The position numbers and the translations under genes are program-made. From assembly GCF_014699075.1 (NCBI RefSeq), contig NZ_JACXAB010000004.1, forward strand, positions 1-64,000: a DNA stretch of 64,000 bases, given 5' to 3'. The stretch's first letter is position 1. The number at the start of each line of letters is the position of its first letter. The DNA comes from Microvirga sp. (GTDB taxonomy: Bacteria > Pseudomonadota > Alphaproteobacteria > Rhizobiales > Beijerinckiaceae). The notes below the pieces were generated by a model. It was given only the letters and a program-made list of their open reading frames with translations. It made no database searches and had not been told where the DNA came from. Positions 26,527 to 34,686 of this stretch are shown here, piece by piece.

Positions 26527-27642
26527 TCAGAAGGCCTGTGCGAAGCGGCGGCGCTGGGCCATGCGGTTGCTCGCCATGGGAGGCAGCAGGTCCTGCCCGC
26601 GGCCGGCGGTCACGATCAGGCGCTTCACCTCACCCCTGAGATAGGCCTGGAGGAACTTGTCGTAGTCCTTGAAGGAGACGCAGCCATTCGAGTCCCCGCG
26701 CGGCCCGAGCAGATACGTGTGGGCCAGGATGCCGTCGCGGCCATAGATGGCGGGGCTGCCGCCCACCGGGTTGAGACGAATGGCACGCACCCCGTGGAAG
26801 AGCGCCTCGCGTTCGGTGAGGATGTAGGTGCCCGGCGGCGTCGAGCCCTTCATGCGGACGTTCACGTGGCGCGGATTGTCCATCATGTCGCCCAGACCGG
26901 AATGGGCCTCCAGCTTCTCACCGTTCGGCATGTAGACCGTCTGGGCGACGATGTCATAGACGGCGGTGCCCGCACTCACGGAGTCCGGGGTGGAGCCGAA
27001 ACGCGCAGTCGGTGCGATGCTGCCCGTCCCGCGATCCAGAGCCGCATAGCTGAGCGCGGCGTCAGGCGGGCTGGACGGGCGCACGCCAAAGAGCTTCTCG
27101 AAGAAGTTGCGGTTGTCAGCCGGCGCCGCGACCGGTGCTGCCGGCCCGCGAGGCGTCACTATGGCCGGCGCGCTCGCCACCTGGGTGGAACCCGGTGTCC
27201 TCGGCGCCCGCAGGTCTGCCGGCCGCGGGACCGGCAGGGGCACCAGGGTAGGCATCGGCGCGGCCGCTTGGGCGACCTCCACAGGTGGAGCCGGATCGGG
27301 CATGGGCTGCGGGGGAGCAATACGAATCTCACGCTGCACGGACGAGCGGAAGCCGGGCTCGAAGGGGGTGTCCGGCCTGAGGGCGAGGGCGCCCGGTTTC
27401 AGGGTAGGATTTGGGTTGATCAGAGCCGCGTCTAAGGCCAGAGCGGGCTTGAGGGGCTGAGGCGCTGCGCTGATTGCGTGGCCAGCCACTGTCACCTCGG
27501 GCGCTGTGCCGACCGATTGCTCGAAATCCACGAAGAGGGCCACGGGACTGAGCGAAATCGCCACGAGAAGAGCTGTCGGAAGCAGGCTGCGGTTCCGCCG
27601 GAGCGGGGCGCGACGAAGGGATGAATAAGGCTTGTGCGCCAT
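26527..27642 (-). CDS. DUF2778 (Tlde1-like) L,D-transpeptidase-fold protein
   Basis: A 371-residue protein with a basic N-terminus, one transmembrane or signal helix (about 20-40), a long Pro/Ala-rich linker (about 50-200), and a C-terminal DUF2778 domain (about 230-350). That domain carries the catalytic signature HTYLLGPRGDSNGCVSFKDYD, with Cys as nucleophile. In Hyphomicrobiales this domain is usually envelope-associated rather than a secreted toxin, and no T6SS gene is nearby. Confidence 0.85.
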   Translation of the reverse strand: MAHKPYSSLRRAPLRRNRSLLPTALLVAISLSPVALFVDFEQSVGTAPEVTVAGHAISAAPQPLKPALALDAALINPNPTLKPGALALRPDTPFEPGFRSSVQREIRIAPPQPMPDPAPPVEVAQAAAPMPTLVPLPVPRPADLRAPRTPGSTQVASAPAIVTPRGPAAPVAAPADNRNFFEKLFGVRPSSPPDAALSYAALDRGTGSIAPTARFGSTPDSVSAGTAVYDIVAQTVYMPNGEKLEAHSGLGDMMDNPRHVNVRMKGSTPPGTYILTEREALFHGVRAIRLNPVGGSPAIYGRDGILAHTYLLGPRGDSNGCVSFKDYDKFLQAYLRGEVKRLIVTAGRGQDLLPPMASNRMAQRRRFAQAF

Positions 27643-27908
27643 GGCAAACTCTACGCAACAACTCGGGCTTCCCGTGATGAGGAAGCGATACTCTCAATAG
27701 AGATGATTGAACGACACTTTGGTTAAGATCGGGATAATCCCCGGTTGGCATTCATCGGGTTGATCCAGTTGCGGCCCTCGCCGGAATGGTAGTGGTGCGG
27801 ATCTTGCCGGAACAAAAACCTTGGGCCACTCTCCGAACGGTCGCCCCTGATCCCGACGGCTGAGGGCTCAGCCGCGTCACCTGCCAGTGCTGAAGAAGAG
27901 GTTTCGCC

Positions 27909-28820
27909 ATGACAGCCGAGATCGCAGCCTCCCTTGACGTGCGTCCTGAGGTCAAAGCGTTTTTCGAGCCGCGCACCTGCAGCATCCAGTACGTCGTCGC
28001 GGATCCGGACACGAAACGCTGCGCCATCATCGATCCGGTGCTCGATTTCGAGCCCAAATCCGGTGCAACGTCCACAGGCTCGGCGGACGATATCCTCGCC
28101 TATATCGAGCAGCAGGGCTACAGCCTGGAATGGATCCTCGACACCCATCCGCATGCCGATCATTTCTCAGCCGCGGGTTATCTGAAGGACAGGACCGGCG
28201 CCCCCACGGCCATCGGTGAGAAGGTGGTGGAGGTCCAGAAGCTCTGGAAAGCCTTCTACAATTGGCCCGACAGCTTTCCCACGGACGGTTCACAATGGGA
28301 CCGGCTCTTTGCCGATGGCGAGCGGTTCAAGATCGGCAACCTAGACGTGGAGGTGATGTTCTGTCCCGGCCATACGCTCTGCTCGATCACCTATCTCGTG
28401 GGCGATGCCGCGTTCATTCACGACACGCTGTTCATACCGGACGGCGGAACGGCGCGGGCCGACTTTCCCGGCGGCTCGGCTAAGGCGCTGTGGCACAGCA
28501 TCCAGCGCATCATGGCGCTTCCCGACGATACGCGCCTCTTCGTCGGCCATGATTACATGCCCGGCGGACGGGCTCCGCAATGGGAGAGCACGGTGGCCCA
28601 GCAGCGTCGGGAGAACACGCATCTCGTGAAGGCTGCCACCGAGGAGGAGTTCGTGGCCCTGCGGGAAGGACGAGACCGCGCACTGCCCATGCCGAAGCTT
28701 ATCCTGAACGCGCTCCAGGTGAATATCCGCGGCGGTCGTCTGCCGGAGCCGGAAAGCGATGGAAAGCGCTATCTCAAGATCCCGCTCAATGTCTTTCCGA
28801 ACGTGCCGTGGGGCGACTGA
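27909..28820 (+). CDS. MBL-fold hydrolase of the persulfide dioxygenase/Blh group
   Basis: A 303-residue metallo-beta-lactamase-fold protein. It has the metal motif THPHADH (about 77-83), a further His in CPGHTLCSI, Asp in DTLFIPDGGTARADFPGG, and His in VGHDYMPGG. This pattern fits the ETHE1/Blh group that oxidises glutathione persulfide in sulfide detoxification. No rhodanese or BigR gene is adjacent. A strongly structured candidate RNA follows its stop by about 85 bp. Confidence 0.85.
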   Translation: MTAEIAASLDVRPEVKAFFEPRTCSIQYVVADPDTKRCAIIDPVLDFEPKSGATSTGSADDILAYIEQQGYSLEWILDTHPHADHFSAAGYLKDRTGAPTAIGEKVVEVQKLWKAFYNWPDSFPTDGSQWDRLFADGERFKIGNLDVEVMFCPGHTLCSITYLVGDAAFIHDTLFIPDGGTARADFPGGSAKALWHSIQRIMALPDDTRLFVGHDYMPGGRAPQWESTVAQQRRENTHLVKAATEEEFVALREGRDRALPMPKLILNALQVNIRGGRLPEPESDGKRYLKIPLNVFPNVPWGD

Positions 28821-28904
28821 GGCTGATCGCGAATACCGAGTTTCCGCCCCTTGCGCACGGCATTTCAATCCCCATATCAGGCTGACCCAGCGGACATTGT
28901 TGTG

Positions 28905-29100
28905 GACTTCGGAACGCGGCGGGCGTCACCGCCTGCTTCCGATGAGGCCGTGCCAGGACGGATGTAATCCGGCATGGCCTGTTCTTGCGCTCGCCTGACG
29001 ATGCGAGTGCCCGTCTGGACCCGATTAGCCCAGGCCCGTAGCAGGCGAGGCGAGAGATGCGCAGGCATCCCGCCCGTTCGCCCCGGAGCCTGGGCTTTTT
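28905..29100 (+). ncRNA. Candidate structured small RNA
   Basis: Four consecutive stem-loops: 28909-28942 (about 13 bp with bulges), 28945-28954 paired with 28971-28980 (10 bp, one G-U), 28987-28994 paired with 29003-29010 (8 bp, one G-U), and a long terminal hairpin closed by 29027-29035 with 29088-29096 that contains further nested stems. Five T follow, so transcription is on the plus strand. No protein frame is credible. I cannot match it to a known RNA family; it could be a free sRNA or derived from the 3' UTR of the upstream MBL gene. Confidence 0.55.
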
Positions 29101-29124
29101 CATGTCCGATGCTGGCAGCGCCGT

Positions 29125-29604
29125 CTATTGCGACTTGCGTGGATCGTCAGCGGGATTGACGTAGGCGATGCTCCACGGGCCGCGCGTGCTCAGCTGCACC
29201 ACGGTTTCCTGGTTGACCTGCACATAGTGCTGCGTTCCCGGCGCCATGGCGATCACGCCGCCGGCGTTGATGGCTTTCATCTGCGCGGGGTCGACACCCG
29301 CTCCCATGCCGATGTTGAACTGGCCACTGACCACAGTGACCACTTCATCGACGGCATGCGTGTGAGCCGGGATCTTGTAGTTGGCCGGGAACTTCAGCCG
29401 CATCACGAACACGCCGTCCTTCGTGGGATCTCCGTAGAGGAGCGACATCTGAGCGCCCTTCGGCAGGGAGGGAGGTCCATCCTTCCAGGTGACGTCGCCA
29501 GGGTTGGCCATGACATGCTGGTGCTGTTGCTGCGCAGTGGAGGGCATGAGCATGAAGAGAAAAGCCGAGGCACAAGTGGCTGCTTTTAGTATGAAGAGTT
29601 GCAT
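29125..29604 (-). CDS. Exported cupin-domain protein
   Basis: A 159-residue protein with a signal peptide (1-24) and a single cupin domain. Cupin motif 1 is visible as HTHAVDEVVTVVSGQFNIGMG (about 81-101) and motif 2 as PGTQHYV (about 122-128), with His/Glu metal ligands. A GGGAGGT ribosome binding site precedes the ATG. No operon partner is visible and the substrate is unknown. Confidence 0.85.
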   Translation of the reverse strand: MQLFILKAATCASAFLFMLMPSTAQQQHQHVMANPGDVTWKDGPPSLPKGAQMSLLYGDPTKDGVFVMRLKFPANYKIPAHTHAVDEVVTVVSGQFNIGMGAGVDPAQMKAINAGGVIAMAPGTQHYVQVNQETVVQLSTRGPWSIAYVNPADDPRKSQ

Positions 29605-29818
29605 CGCGACCTCCCGTTGTGGGTGATGTGGCGAACGCTTACAGGGCGGTCAGGAACGGACATCTGCCGCTGCGGAAAAGCTCTGCCTCTTGCGAGCGGT
29701 TGTCAAGAACATGCGCCCCGGTTACGCCATCGGCGGCATCTTCGCACGGGAGTGTTCACCTCGACGGGTCTAGCCGCTACAGACGTGCAAGCGATTCACA
29801 CGAGGCGGCCGATCCGGA

Positions 29819-30559
29819 ATGTCCACCTGGCGAGACGAGAAGAACCAGAAGGCCCGTGCCCGGCTCGAGAAGCGCCTTTCCGCGCTCTTCCCACCCTGCG
29901 TGCTCTCCCACGCGCTGCGCCAGCCGCTGACCCCGCCAACCCAGCGCCGGGCAGTCGAATCCTATTGGCGGCACCGGCCGCTCCTGGCCGACCGGCTGGC
30001 GCGGGCGCTCGCTGCCAAGTCCGGCCAGCCCGCAGGCTGGCAATGGAGGCTCGGATCCGGCAAGGAGGCCGGCCTGCCGCCCACCTTCCGCATGCCGCCG
30101 GCGCCCTACCGGGAGGCAGCCTTTGCCCGTGGGCCCGGGCATTGCTGCGTCTGCGGGCAGCCGGTCTACCGGCTGGGCTGGCACTGTGACCTGTGGGACG
30201 ACGGCAAGCCGAACCGGAACGCCACCTGGCATGCGGCCTGCGTGGTAGCCTGGCAGCTCTGGACGGCTCCGCCCGACCACCTGAAGGCACTCAAGCTGCG
30301 CCAGAACCGCAGATGCGCCACCACCGGCCGCCGTCTTCTGAAGACCGCCGAGGTGGACCATCGCGTTCCGCTCTACGCCGTCTGGTCCGAGCACCGCTCG
30401 AAGCCCTGGCCGGAGCTGCTGGCCTATTGGGGCGTGCCCAATCTCCAGGTGATCAATAAGGCGGCGCATCTGGATAAATGCGCCGAGGAAGCGGCCGAGC
30501 GGGCGACGCGCAGGTCCATTGCCGGCCAGGAGAACAGCGTTGACGAGGCGGGGCTTTAA
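29819..30559 (+). CDS. HNH-like nuclease domain protein
   Basis: A 246-residue cytoplasmic protein. The middle has a zinc-ribbon-like set (CCVCGQP...HAACVVAW, about 103-142). The C-terminal part has an HNH-type core: CATTGRRL, EVDHRVPLYAVW (about 178-189), then NLQVINKAAHLDKC (about 208-221). The N-terminal 90 residues are helical and basic. It appears solitary, and its start has no strong ribosome binding site. It could act on DNA in restriction or repair, but no partner gene supports either. Confidence 0.75.
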   Translation: MSTWRDEKNQKARARLEKRLSALFPPCVLSHALRQPLTPPTQRRAVESYWRHRPLLADRLARALAAKSGQPAGWQWRLGSGKEAGLPPTFRMPPAPYREAAFARGPGHCCVCGQPVYRLGWHCDLWDDGKPNRNATWHAACVVAWQLWTAPPDHLKALKLRQNRRCATTGRRLLKTAEVDHRVPLYAVWSEHRSKPWPELLAYWGVPNLQVINKAAHLDKCAEEAAERATRRSIAGQENSVDEAGL

Positions 30560-30610
30560 GGCACAGCTCCGGAATACGAGCCGCCGAAGCTTCTGCCACT
30601 CACGCAAAAA

Positions 30611-30634
30611 GAGGCAGGGCTTTCGCCCCGCCTC
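30611..30634 (-). terminator. Rho-independent terminator
   Basis: Stem GAGGC(A)GGGC with GCCCCGCCTC around a TTTC-type loop at 30611-30634. On the minus strand it is followed by five T, 24 bp past the stop of the gene ending at 30659. Confidence 0.8.
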
Positions 30635-30658
30635 GTCCATGTTCTGTTTTGTGAGAGA

Positions 30659-31033
30659 TTAGTCGAGGGTCCGCACCCGACGGCGCACGGTGGTTGTGGT
30701 CGTGCTGCTGTCGTCGTCATCCATCATCATGCGGCCGGGAGCATAGTCGCGGGCGGACTGGACCTTCACGCGCTTCTTCACCTGCCCGGGAGCGTAGTAG
30801 GACGCGCCGCGGCGGGTGGTGACGGTGGCCGTGGTGGAGGGCTCGCGCACGACGCGGCGCTCCACAGTGCCGGAGCGGCGGATCACGCGGGTCGAGCTGA
30901 CCTCGTCGTCATCCTGCATCATCTGTCCGGGGGCCACGGAACGCGAGCGGATCTCCACCGACTGGGCGGACGCTGCCGTGCCAAAGCCGACAACAAGAGC
31001 TGCGGCCATCAGGCCGGTTTTCATAAGACGCAT
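30659..31033 (-). CDS. Small exported protein with a duplicated APGxMM-DDD motif
   Basis: A 124-residue protein with a signal peptide (about 1-23). The mature part has two copies of a block that starts APGQMMQDDD (about 35) or APGRMMMDDDD (about 98), each followed by Ser/Thr and then Arg-rich strands. The first block is repeated loosely around residue 79. The function is unknown; the alternating acidic and basic patches could bind metal or polyanions. The start at 31033 follows GAGGAGG, and an EcfG-type promoter lies upstream, suggesting a stress-induced envelope protein. Confidence 0.75.
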   Translation of the reverse strand: MRLMKTGLMAAALVVGFGTAASAQSVEIRSRSVAPGQMMQDDDEVSSTRVIRRSGTVERRVVREPSTTATVTTRRGASYYAPGQVKKRVKVQSARDYAPGRMMMDDDDSSTTTTTVRRRVRTLD

Positions 31034-31069
31034 TTGAACCTCCTCAAGGGAATGTTGCGTTGGAGGTCC

Positions 31070-31094
31070 AACGTTCCCTGGCATTGAGCGTTCC
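31070..31094 (-). promoter_or_regulatory. EcfG (general stress sigma) promoter
   Basis: On the minus strand GGAAC (31094-31090), 16 bases, CGTT (31073-31070). This is the same arrangement as the site before the DUF1236 gene, 37 bp from the start codon of the small exported protein. Confidence 0.7.
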
Positions 31095-31210
31095 AGCGTA
31101 ACAGTGAATTCTGTCCGCCTCTTAGGACAAGGATCAGCGGTCATGATGCCGGACGCCTGCTCTCATCGCCTCCAAAGCTTGTCCTTTGGCGTGCAGGATC
31201 GATCCCTCGT

Positions 31211-32692
31211 TTAGCGGGCAAGGACGACCGCGGCCTCCTTGGTCGTGCTGACGGCCTGCGACACGCGGCCGACGGCCGACGTGATCGCCCCGATGTTGTT
31301 GGAGATCCGCGCCACGGAGTGAGCGGCGCCCTGCATGTTGGAGGACATCTCCTGCGTCACCGCGCTCTGCTGCTCCACCGCCGTCGCGACGCTGATCACG
31401 TGGTCGCGCATGGTCTCGACCGACCCCTGGATTTTCGCCAGCGCCTCGACGACGCCGCCTGAGACGTTCTGAACCGCATCGATCTCCGTGGTGATCTGCT
31501 CGGTTGCGCGAGCCGCCTGAGCGGCAAGGTTCTTGACCTCTGTGGCCACGACCGCGAAGCCCCGGCCGGCTTCGCCCGCGCGGGCCGCCTCGATGGTGGC
31601 GTTGAGCGCCAGCAGGTTGATCTGGCCGGCGATGTTCTGGATCAGGCCCACGATGCCGCCCATGGCCGCGGTGGCGGCCGACAGCTTGTCGGTGAACTCG
31701 CTCGCGCTCTTGGCCTCGTTGAACGCCGTCTCGGTAGCCGCACGGGAGTTGGTCATGCTCTGGGAGATCTCGGCCACGGAGGCCGCCAGCTCCTCGGCAG
31801 CAGACGCCATCATCTGCACGTTGCTGGACGTGCTGGTGACCGCTGCCGTGGCCTCTCTCGCCTCATGGCCCGAGTGATCGAGAGCGGTGCCGATCTCGCC
31901 GAAATTCCTGTCGATGATCTGACGCAGATGGAGCAGCAGGCTCACCTGCTGGGTCACGTCGGTGGCGAACTTGACGACCTTGTACGGGCGTCCGCATGCA
32001 TCGAGGATCGGATTGTAGCTGGCCTCGATCCAAATCTCCCGGCCGTCCTTGCCGAACCGCCTGTACTGGCCCGCCTGATACTCGCCGGCTTTGAGCTTGC
32101 GCCAGAACTCCTGATAATCGGAACTGCCGCGCAGAGAGGGATCGACGAACATGCTGTGATGCCGGCCTTTGATCTCGTCGCGCGAATAGCCCACGGTTGC
32201 GAAGAAGTTGTCGTTGGCGTCGAGAATGTTGCCGTCGAGATCGAAGGCGATCACGGCCTGCGACTTGCGGATAGCCTCCACCTGGCCCTTCATCTCCGCC
32301 TGCTCCTGCATCTGGCGGGTGATGTCGGTGGCGAACTTGACGATCTTGAAGGGCTTTCCGTCCCGGCCGAGAAGCGGGTTGTAGCTCGCCTCGATCCAGA
32401 TCTCCCGGCCGCCTTTGCCAAAACGCCGGTAGCGGGCGGCCTGATATTCGCCCTGCTTCAGGCTCCGCCAGAACGCGGCGTATTCATCGCTGCCGCGGAA
32501 GCCGGGATCGACGAACAGTCCGTGATGCTTTCCCCGGATCTCGTCGAGGGTGTAGCCCACCGTGTCGAGGAAGTTGCGGTTCGCCGTCAGGATGTTGCCG
32601 TCGAGATCGAACTCGATGATGGCCTGCGATCGGTCGAGCGCGGCGAGCCTGGCTCCGACATCGGCGTTGGTCTGCGAGAAAAGAGACAGCAC
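31211..32692 (-). CDS. Soluble methyl-accepting chemotaxis protein with two tandem PAS domains
   Basis: A 493-residue chemoreceptor with no transmembrane segment. PAS1 (about 15-125) and PAS2 (about 137-247) are nearly identical in sequence (FDLDGNIL, GREIWIEASYNP, VKFATD repeated) and so arose by recent duplication; such PAS domains often bind haem, flavin or a small ligand. The MA signalling domain (about 255-490) has the hairpin tip ALNATIEAARAGEAGRGFAVVA. It is likely a cytoplasmic sensor of redox or an internal ligand. No che genes are adjacent. Confidence 0.92.
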   Translation of the reverse strand: MLSLFSQTNADVGARLAALDRSQAIIEFDLDGNILTANRNFLDTVGYTLDEIRGKHHGLFVDPGFRGSDEYAAFWRSLKQGEYQAARYRRFGKGGREIWIEASYNPLLGRDGKPFKIVKFATDITRQMQEQAEMKGQVEAIRKSQAVIAFDLDGNILDANDNFFATVGYSRDEIKGRHHSMFVDPSLRGSSDYQEFWRKLKAGEYQAGQYRRFGKDGREIWIEASYNPILDACGRPYKVVKFATDVTQQVSLLLHLRQIIDRNFGEIGTALDHSGHEAREATAAVTSTSSNVQMMASAAEELAASVAEISQSMTNSRAATETAFNEAKSASEFTDKLSAATAAMGGIVGLIQNIAGQINLLALNATIEAARAGEAGRGFAVVATEVKNLAAQAARATEQITTEIDAVQNVSGGVVEALAKIQGSVETMRDHVISVATAVEQQSAVTQEMSSNMQGAAHSVARISNNIGAITSAVGRVSQAVSTTKEAAVVLAR

Positions 32693-33190
32693 GAAACCTC
32701 GCCTTGAAATTCGGAGTGGCTGGAACAGTTATGCTCAGTTGAACTTTCAATGAAGTGTCGCCGGATCTGAATGAAGATTTGGTAAATACTTGGCTCCTTT
32801 ACGTCATGAGCCTGTTTTATTGATCGGCTTTGGTGTCGCTGTGCTTGCAGCCAGCACCTTGTGGTCCGCAGCGGGTGCTGCGAGCCTGAAAGTTGATCGA
32901 GGGTGGCGCGTCGGGCAGCCCGGCTCGATGTGTGTTGGAAGATTTGAGAGCCAGACTGCTCTTCGCGCACGGTTTGTTTCAGCGGACCTGGAACAAGCCA
33001 GGATCGGCCACCCGCGATCACAGGGGTGCGAGCCCTGCGGCGGGACCGTGCCTGCTCCCACACTGCGACGCCTCGCGAGCGCGCCCCTCAATAGGAACAG
33101 ATCTACACAACGATATAGCCGAGCTTGGCGAGACTGTCAAGAACAAAAGAGGAACATCAACCCTGCCGCCGCCTGTTGCGGCGGGCTCGG
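32693..33190. other. Intergenic region without a supported gene
   Basis: I see no convincing coding frame. A 7-bp GC-rich hairpin (33166-33172 with 33178-33184) just past the stop of the minus-strand gene ending at 33191 may be its terminator, though without a clear T run. Promoters for the chemoreceptor should lie at the left end. Confidence 0.4.
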
Positions 33191-33961
33191 TCAGGGGAGC
33201 GCGGATCCTTCCAGGCCCTTGCGGACCTCTTTGATCCAGCACTCTTCTTTCTTGCCCATGGGGTGGCGCGCGACCACGAAGCGGCCGATGGGCTCGCCGT
33301 CGAGCATGAGAGCGCCGTAGGCGTCCAGGTATTTGCCCTTTGGCTCTGCCTCGACCGCGAAGCATGGGGCACTGACGAAGGGTTTGGCCCAATCCAGACC
33401 CGTCGCGAGGACGAGGCGCTTGGGCCTGAATGTTGCGATCTCGTGCAGCAGCAGCTCCCGGCAGAGCGCCTGCTGCCTGGCGATGACCTTCGCCCCAGGG
33501 TTCCAGCCCTTCTCGGGCGCGAACTTGTACAGGTTGGACCATACGAGGCGGGAGGACCAGGTCGGGTCCGCGGGGGCGGACGGATCGAGCCCGGCCAGAA
33601 CCTGCTTCGCGGTGCGCCAGAAGGCCGAACGGGCCGTGTTGTAATCGTCCTTTTTCCCGCTCCACGGGTTCGCGACCCAGCGCAGCGGGCAGGGGCCGTC
33701 CTCGTCCAGGCCGAGGGCTTTGTCGAAGACGGCCTGGACCAGCGCGTCGATGCGGGATTCGTCCTGCAACGCGGCGGGCGTGCAGCCCGGTTTCAGCCAG
33801 CCGTTCACGGCCCGGCCGACCCACATCAACTCGCCCTGGTAGGCCTCGCCGCGCGCGGCGAGAAAGCCTGTCAGGGGCTCCGTGGGCAGGGCGTTCGCCG
33901 CCCAGCCGATCTCCTGCGCCATGGCGCGGAGCAGGCTCTTGTCGCGGGTGCGGTCCATCAT
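33191..33961 (-). CDS. Hypothetical protein, possibly uracil-DNA-glycosylase-like fold
   Basis: A 256-residue soluble protein coupled by a 4-bp ATGA overlap to the DUF1801 gene upstream. Segments such as LMWVGRAVNGW near residue 45, LVWSNLYKFAP near 138, RLVLATGLDW and VARHPMGKKEE near the end recall the order of motifs in UDG-superfamily proteins (an early G-x-A, a middle N-containing segment, and a late H-P). This is a weak resemblance and the enzyme identity is not established. Confidence 0.65.
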   Translation of the reverse strand: MMDRTRDKSLLRAMAQEIGWAANALPTEPLTGFLAARGEAYQGELMWVGRAVNGWLKPGCTPAALQDESRIDALVQAVFDKALGLDEDGPCPLRWVANPWSGKKDDYNTARSAFWRTAKQVLAGLDPSAPADPTWSSRLVWSNLYKFAPEKGWNPGAKVIARQQALCRELLLHEIATFRPKRLVLATGLDWAKPFVSAPCFAVEAEPKGKYLDAYGALMLDGEPIGRFVVARHPMGKKEECWIKEVRKGLEGSALP

Positions 33962-34386
33962 GGTGCCGCGCGGCTCGGGCGCTTGGCGGGCTTAGACGTG
34001 TTCAGGGCAGCGGCGGCCTGGATGAGGGTTTTGAAGGCCTCCGCGTCGAGCGCCTCCCCCTCGCGCAGGTCGATGGCGCGGCGGGCGTTGCCCTCGAGGC
34101 TGGCGTTGAAGAGGCGGGACGGGTCGTCCAGCGAAGCGCCCTTGGGAAAGGTCAGCTTCACGACGGCCTTGTAGGCTTCGCCCGTGCAGATGATCCCGGC
34201 CTTCTCCCACACCGGAACCCCACGCCACTTCACCGCCTCGACCCCATCGGGCACAGCCTGCCGGATGAGCGCCCGCACCCGCGCCAGCGTCTCGCCGCGC
34301 CAGTCGTTCAGGTGCTGGATGTGCGCGTCGATCTGTTGGGAGGGGGAGGGTGTTTGTTCGAGCGGGGCGGTATCTGCCTTCTGCAT
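33958..34386 (-). CDS. DUF1801 (YdhG-like) domain protein
   Basis: A 142-residue soluble protein with a DUF1801 domain (about 15-115): helical start, then VKWRGVPVWEKAGIICTGEAYKAVVKLTFPKGASL, typical of YdhG/YjhX-type alpha/beta proteins. The tail is Lys/Pro/Arg-rich. The start at 34386 is chosen for its GGAGAGG ribosome binding site; an ATG at 34422 is possible. It is the first gene of a two-gene unit and lies divergently from the ubiquitin-like genes. Confidence 0.8.
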   Translation of the reverse strand: MQKADTAPLEQTPSPSQQIDAHIQHLNDWRGETLARVRALIRQAVPDGVEAVKWRGVPVWEKAGIICTGEAYKAVVKLTFPKGASLDDPSRLFNASLEGNARRAIDLREGEALDAEAFKTLIQAAAALNTSKPAKRPSRAAP

Positions 34387-34457
34387 GGTTGATACCTCTC
34401 CGCTCACTTGAGCATCACTCATTAGCCCCTGCTGTCATTGCGTCGCATGGAGAGTTA

Positions 34458-34512
34458 ATTCACGCAACTTAAGATATATTTGCGGTTTGATGGAATCGCC
34501 TGTTGCGTGAAT
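34458..34512. repeat. 11-bp perfect inverted repeat in a divergent promoter region
   Basis: ATTCACGCAAC (34458-34468) and its exact reverse complement (34502-34512), 33 bp apart. They lie in an unusually AT-rich stretch between the DUF1801 gene and the ubiquitin-like genes. The right arm overlaps a candidate -35, so the repeat may be an operator. Confidence 0.55.
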
Positions 34513-34530
34513 AATGATATGACATAAAAT
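34503..34530 (+). promoter_or_regulatory. Candidate promoter of the ubiquitin-like genes
   Basis: TTGCGT (34503-34508), a 16-bp spacer, and TAAAAT (34525-34530), in AT-rich DNA 39 bp before the first ATG. The -35 overlaps the right arm of the inverted repeat. Confidence 0.4.
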
Positions 34531-34568
34531 ACATTTTCTAAGATCATTTTCATAGCTCAAGGAACGAT

Positions 34569-34670
34569 ATGATGTCGACTGAACCGGGTAGCAAAGACAA
34601 AGAACCGAAAGCGGTGACGATCTACGTGAACGGAACCCCTTACAATGTACCAAACCCGCCCTGCGGATAA
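34569..34670 (+). CDS. Truncated ubiquitin-like (multiubiquitin-family) ORF
   Basis: A 33-residue frame that begins like the next gene: an acidic/Lys start, then the first beta-hairpin VTIYVNGTPYNVP (residues 16-28). It then diverges and stops after Pro-Pro-Cys-Gly. It matches the first 25 or so residues of the following 58-residue protein, so it is either a degenerate tandem copy of that gene or a short leader-type peptide. A CAAGGAACG ribosome-binding-like sequence precedes it. Too short for domain assignment on its own. Confidence 0.5.
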   Translation: MMSTEPGSKDKEPKAVTIYVNGTPYNVPNPPCG

Positions 34671-34686
34671 GCAACGAGAACTCCCC

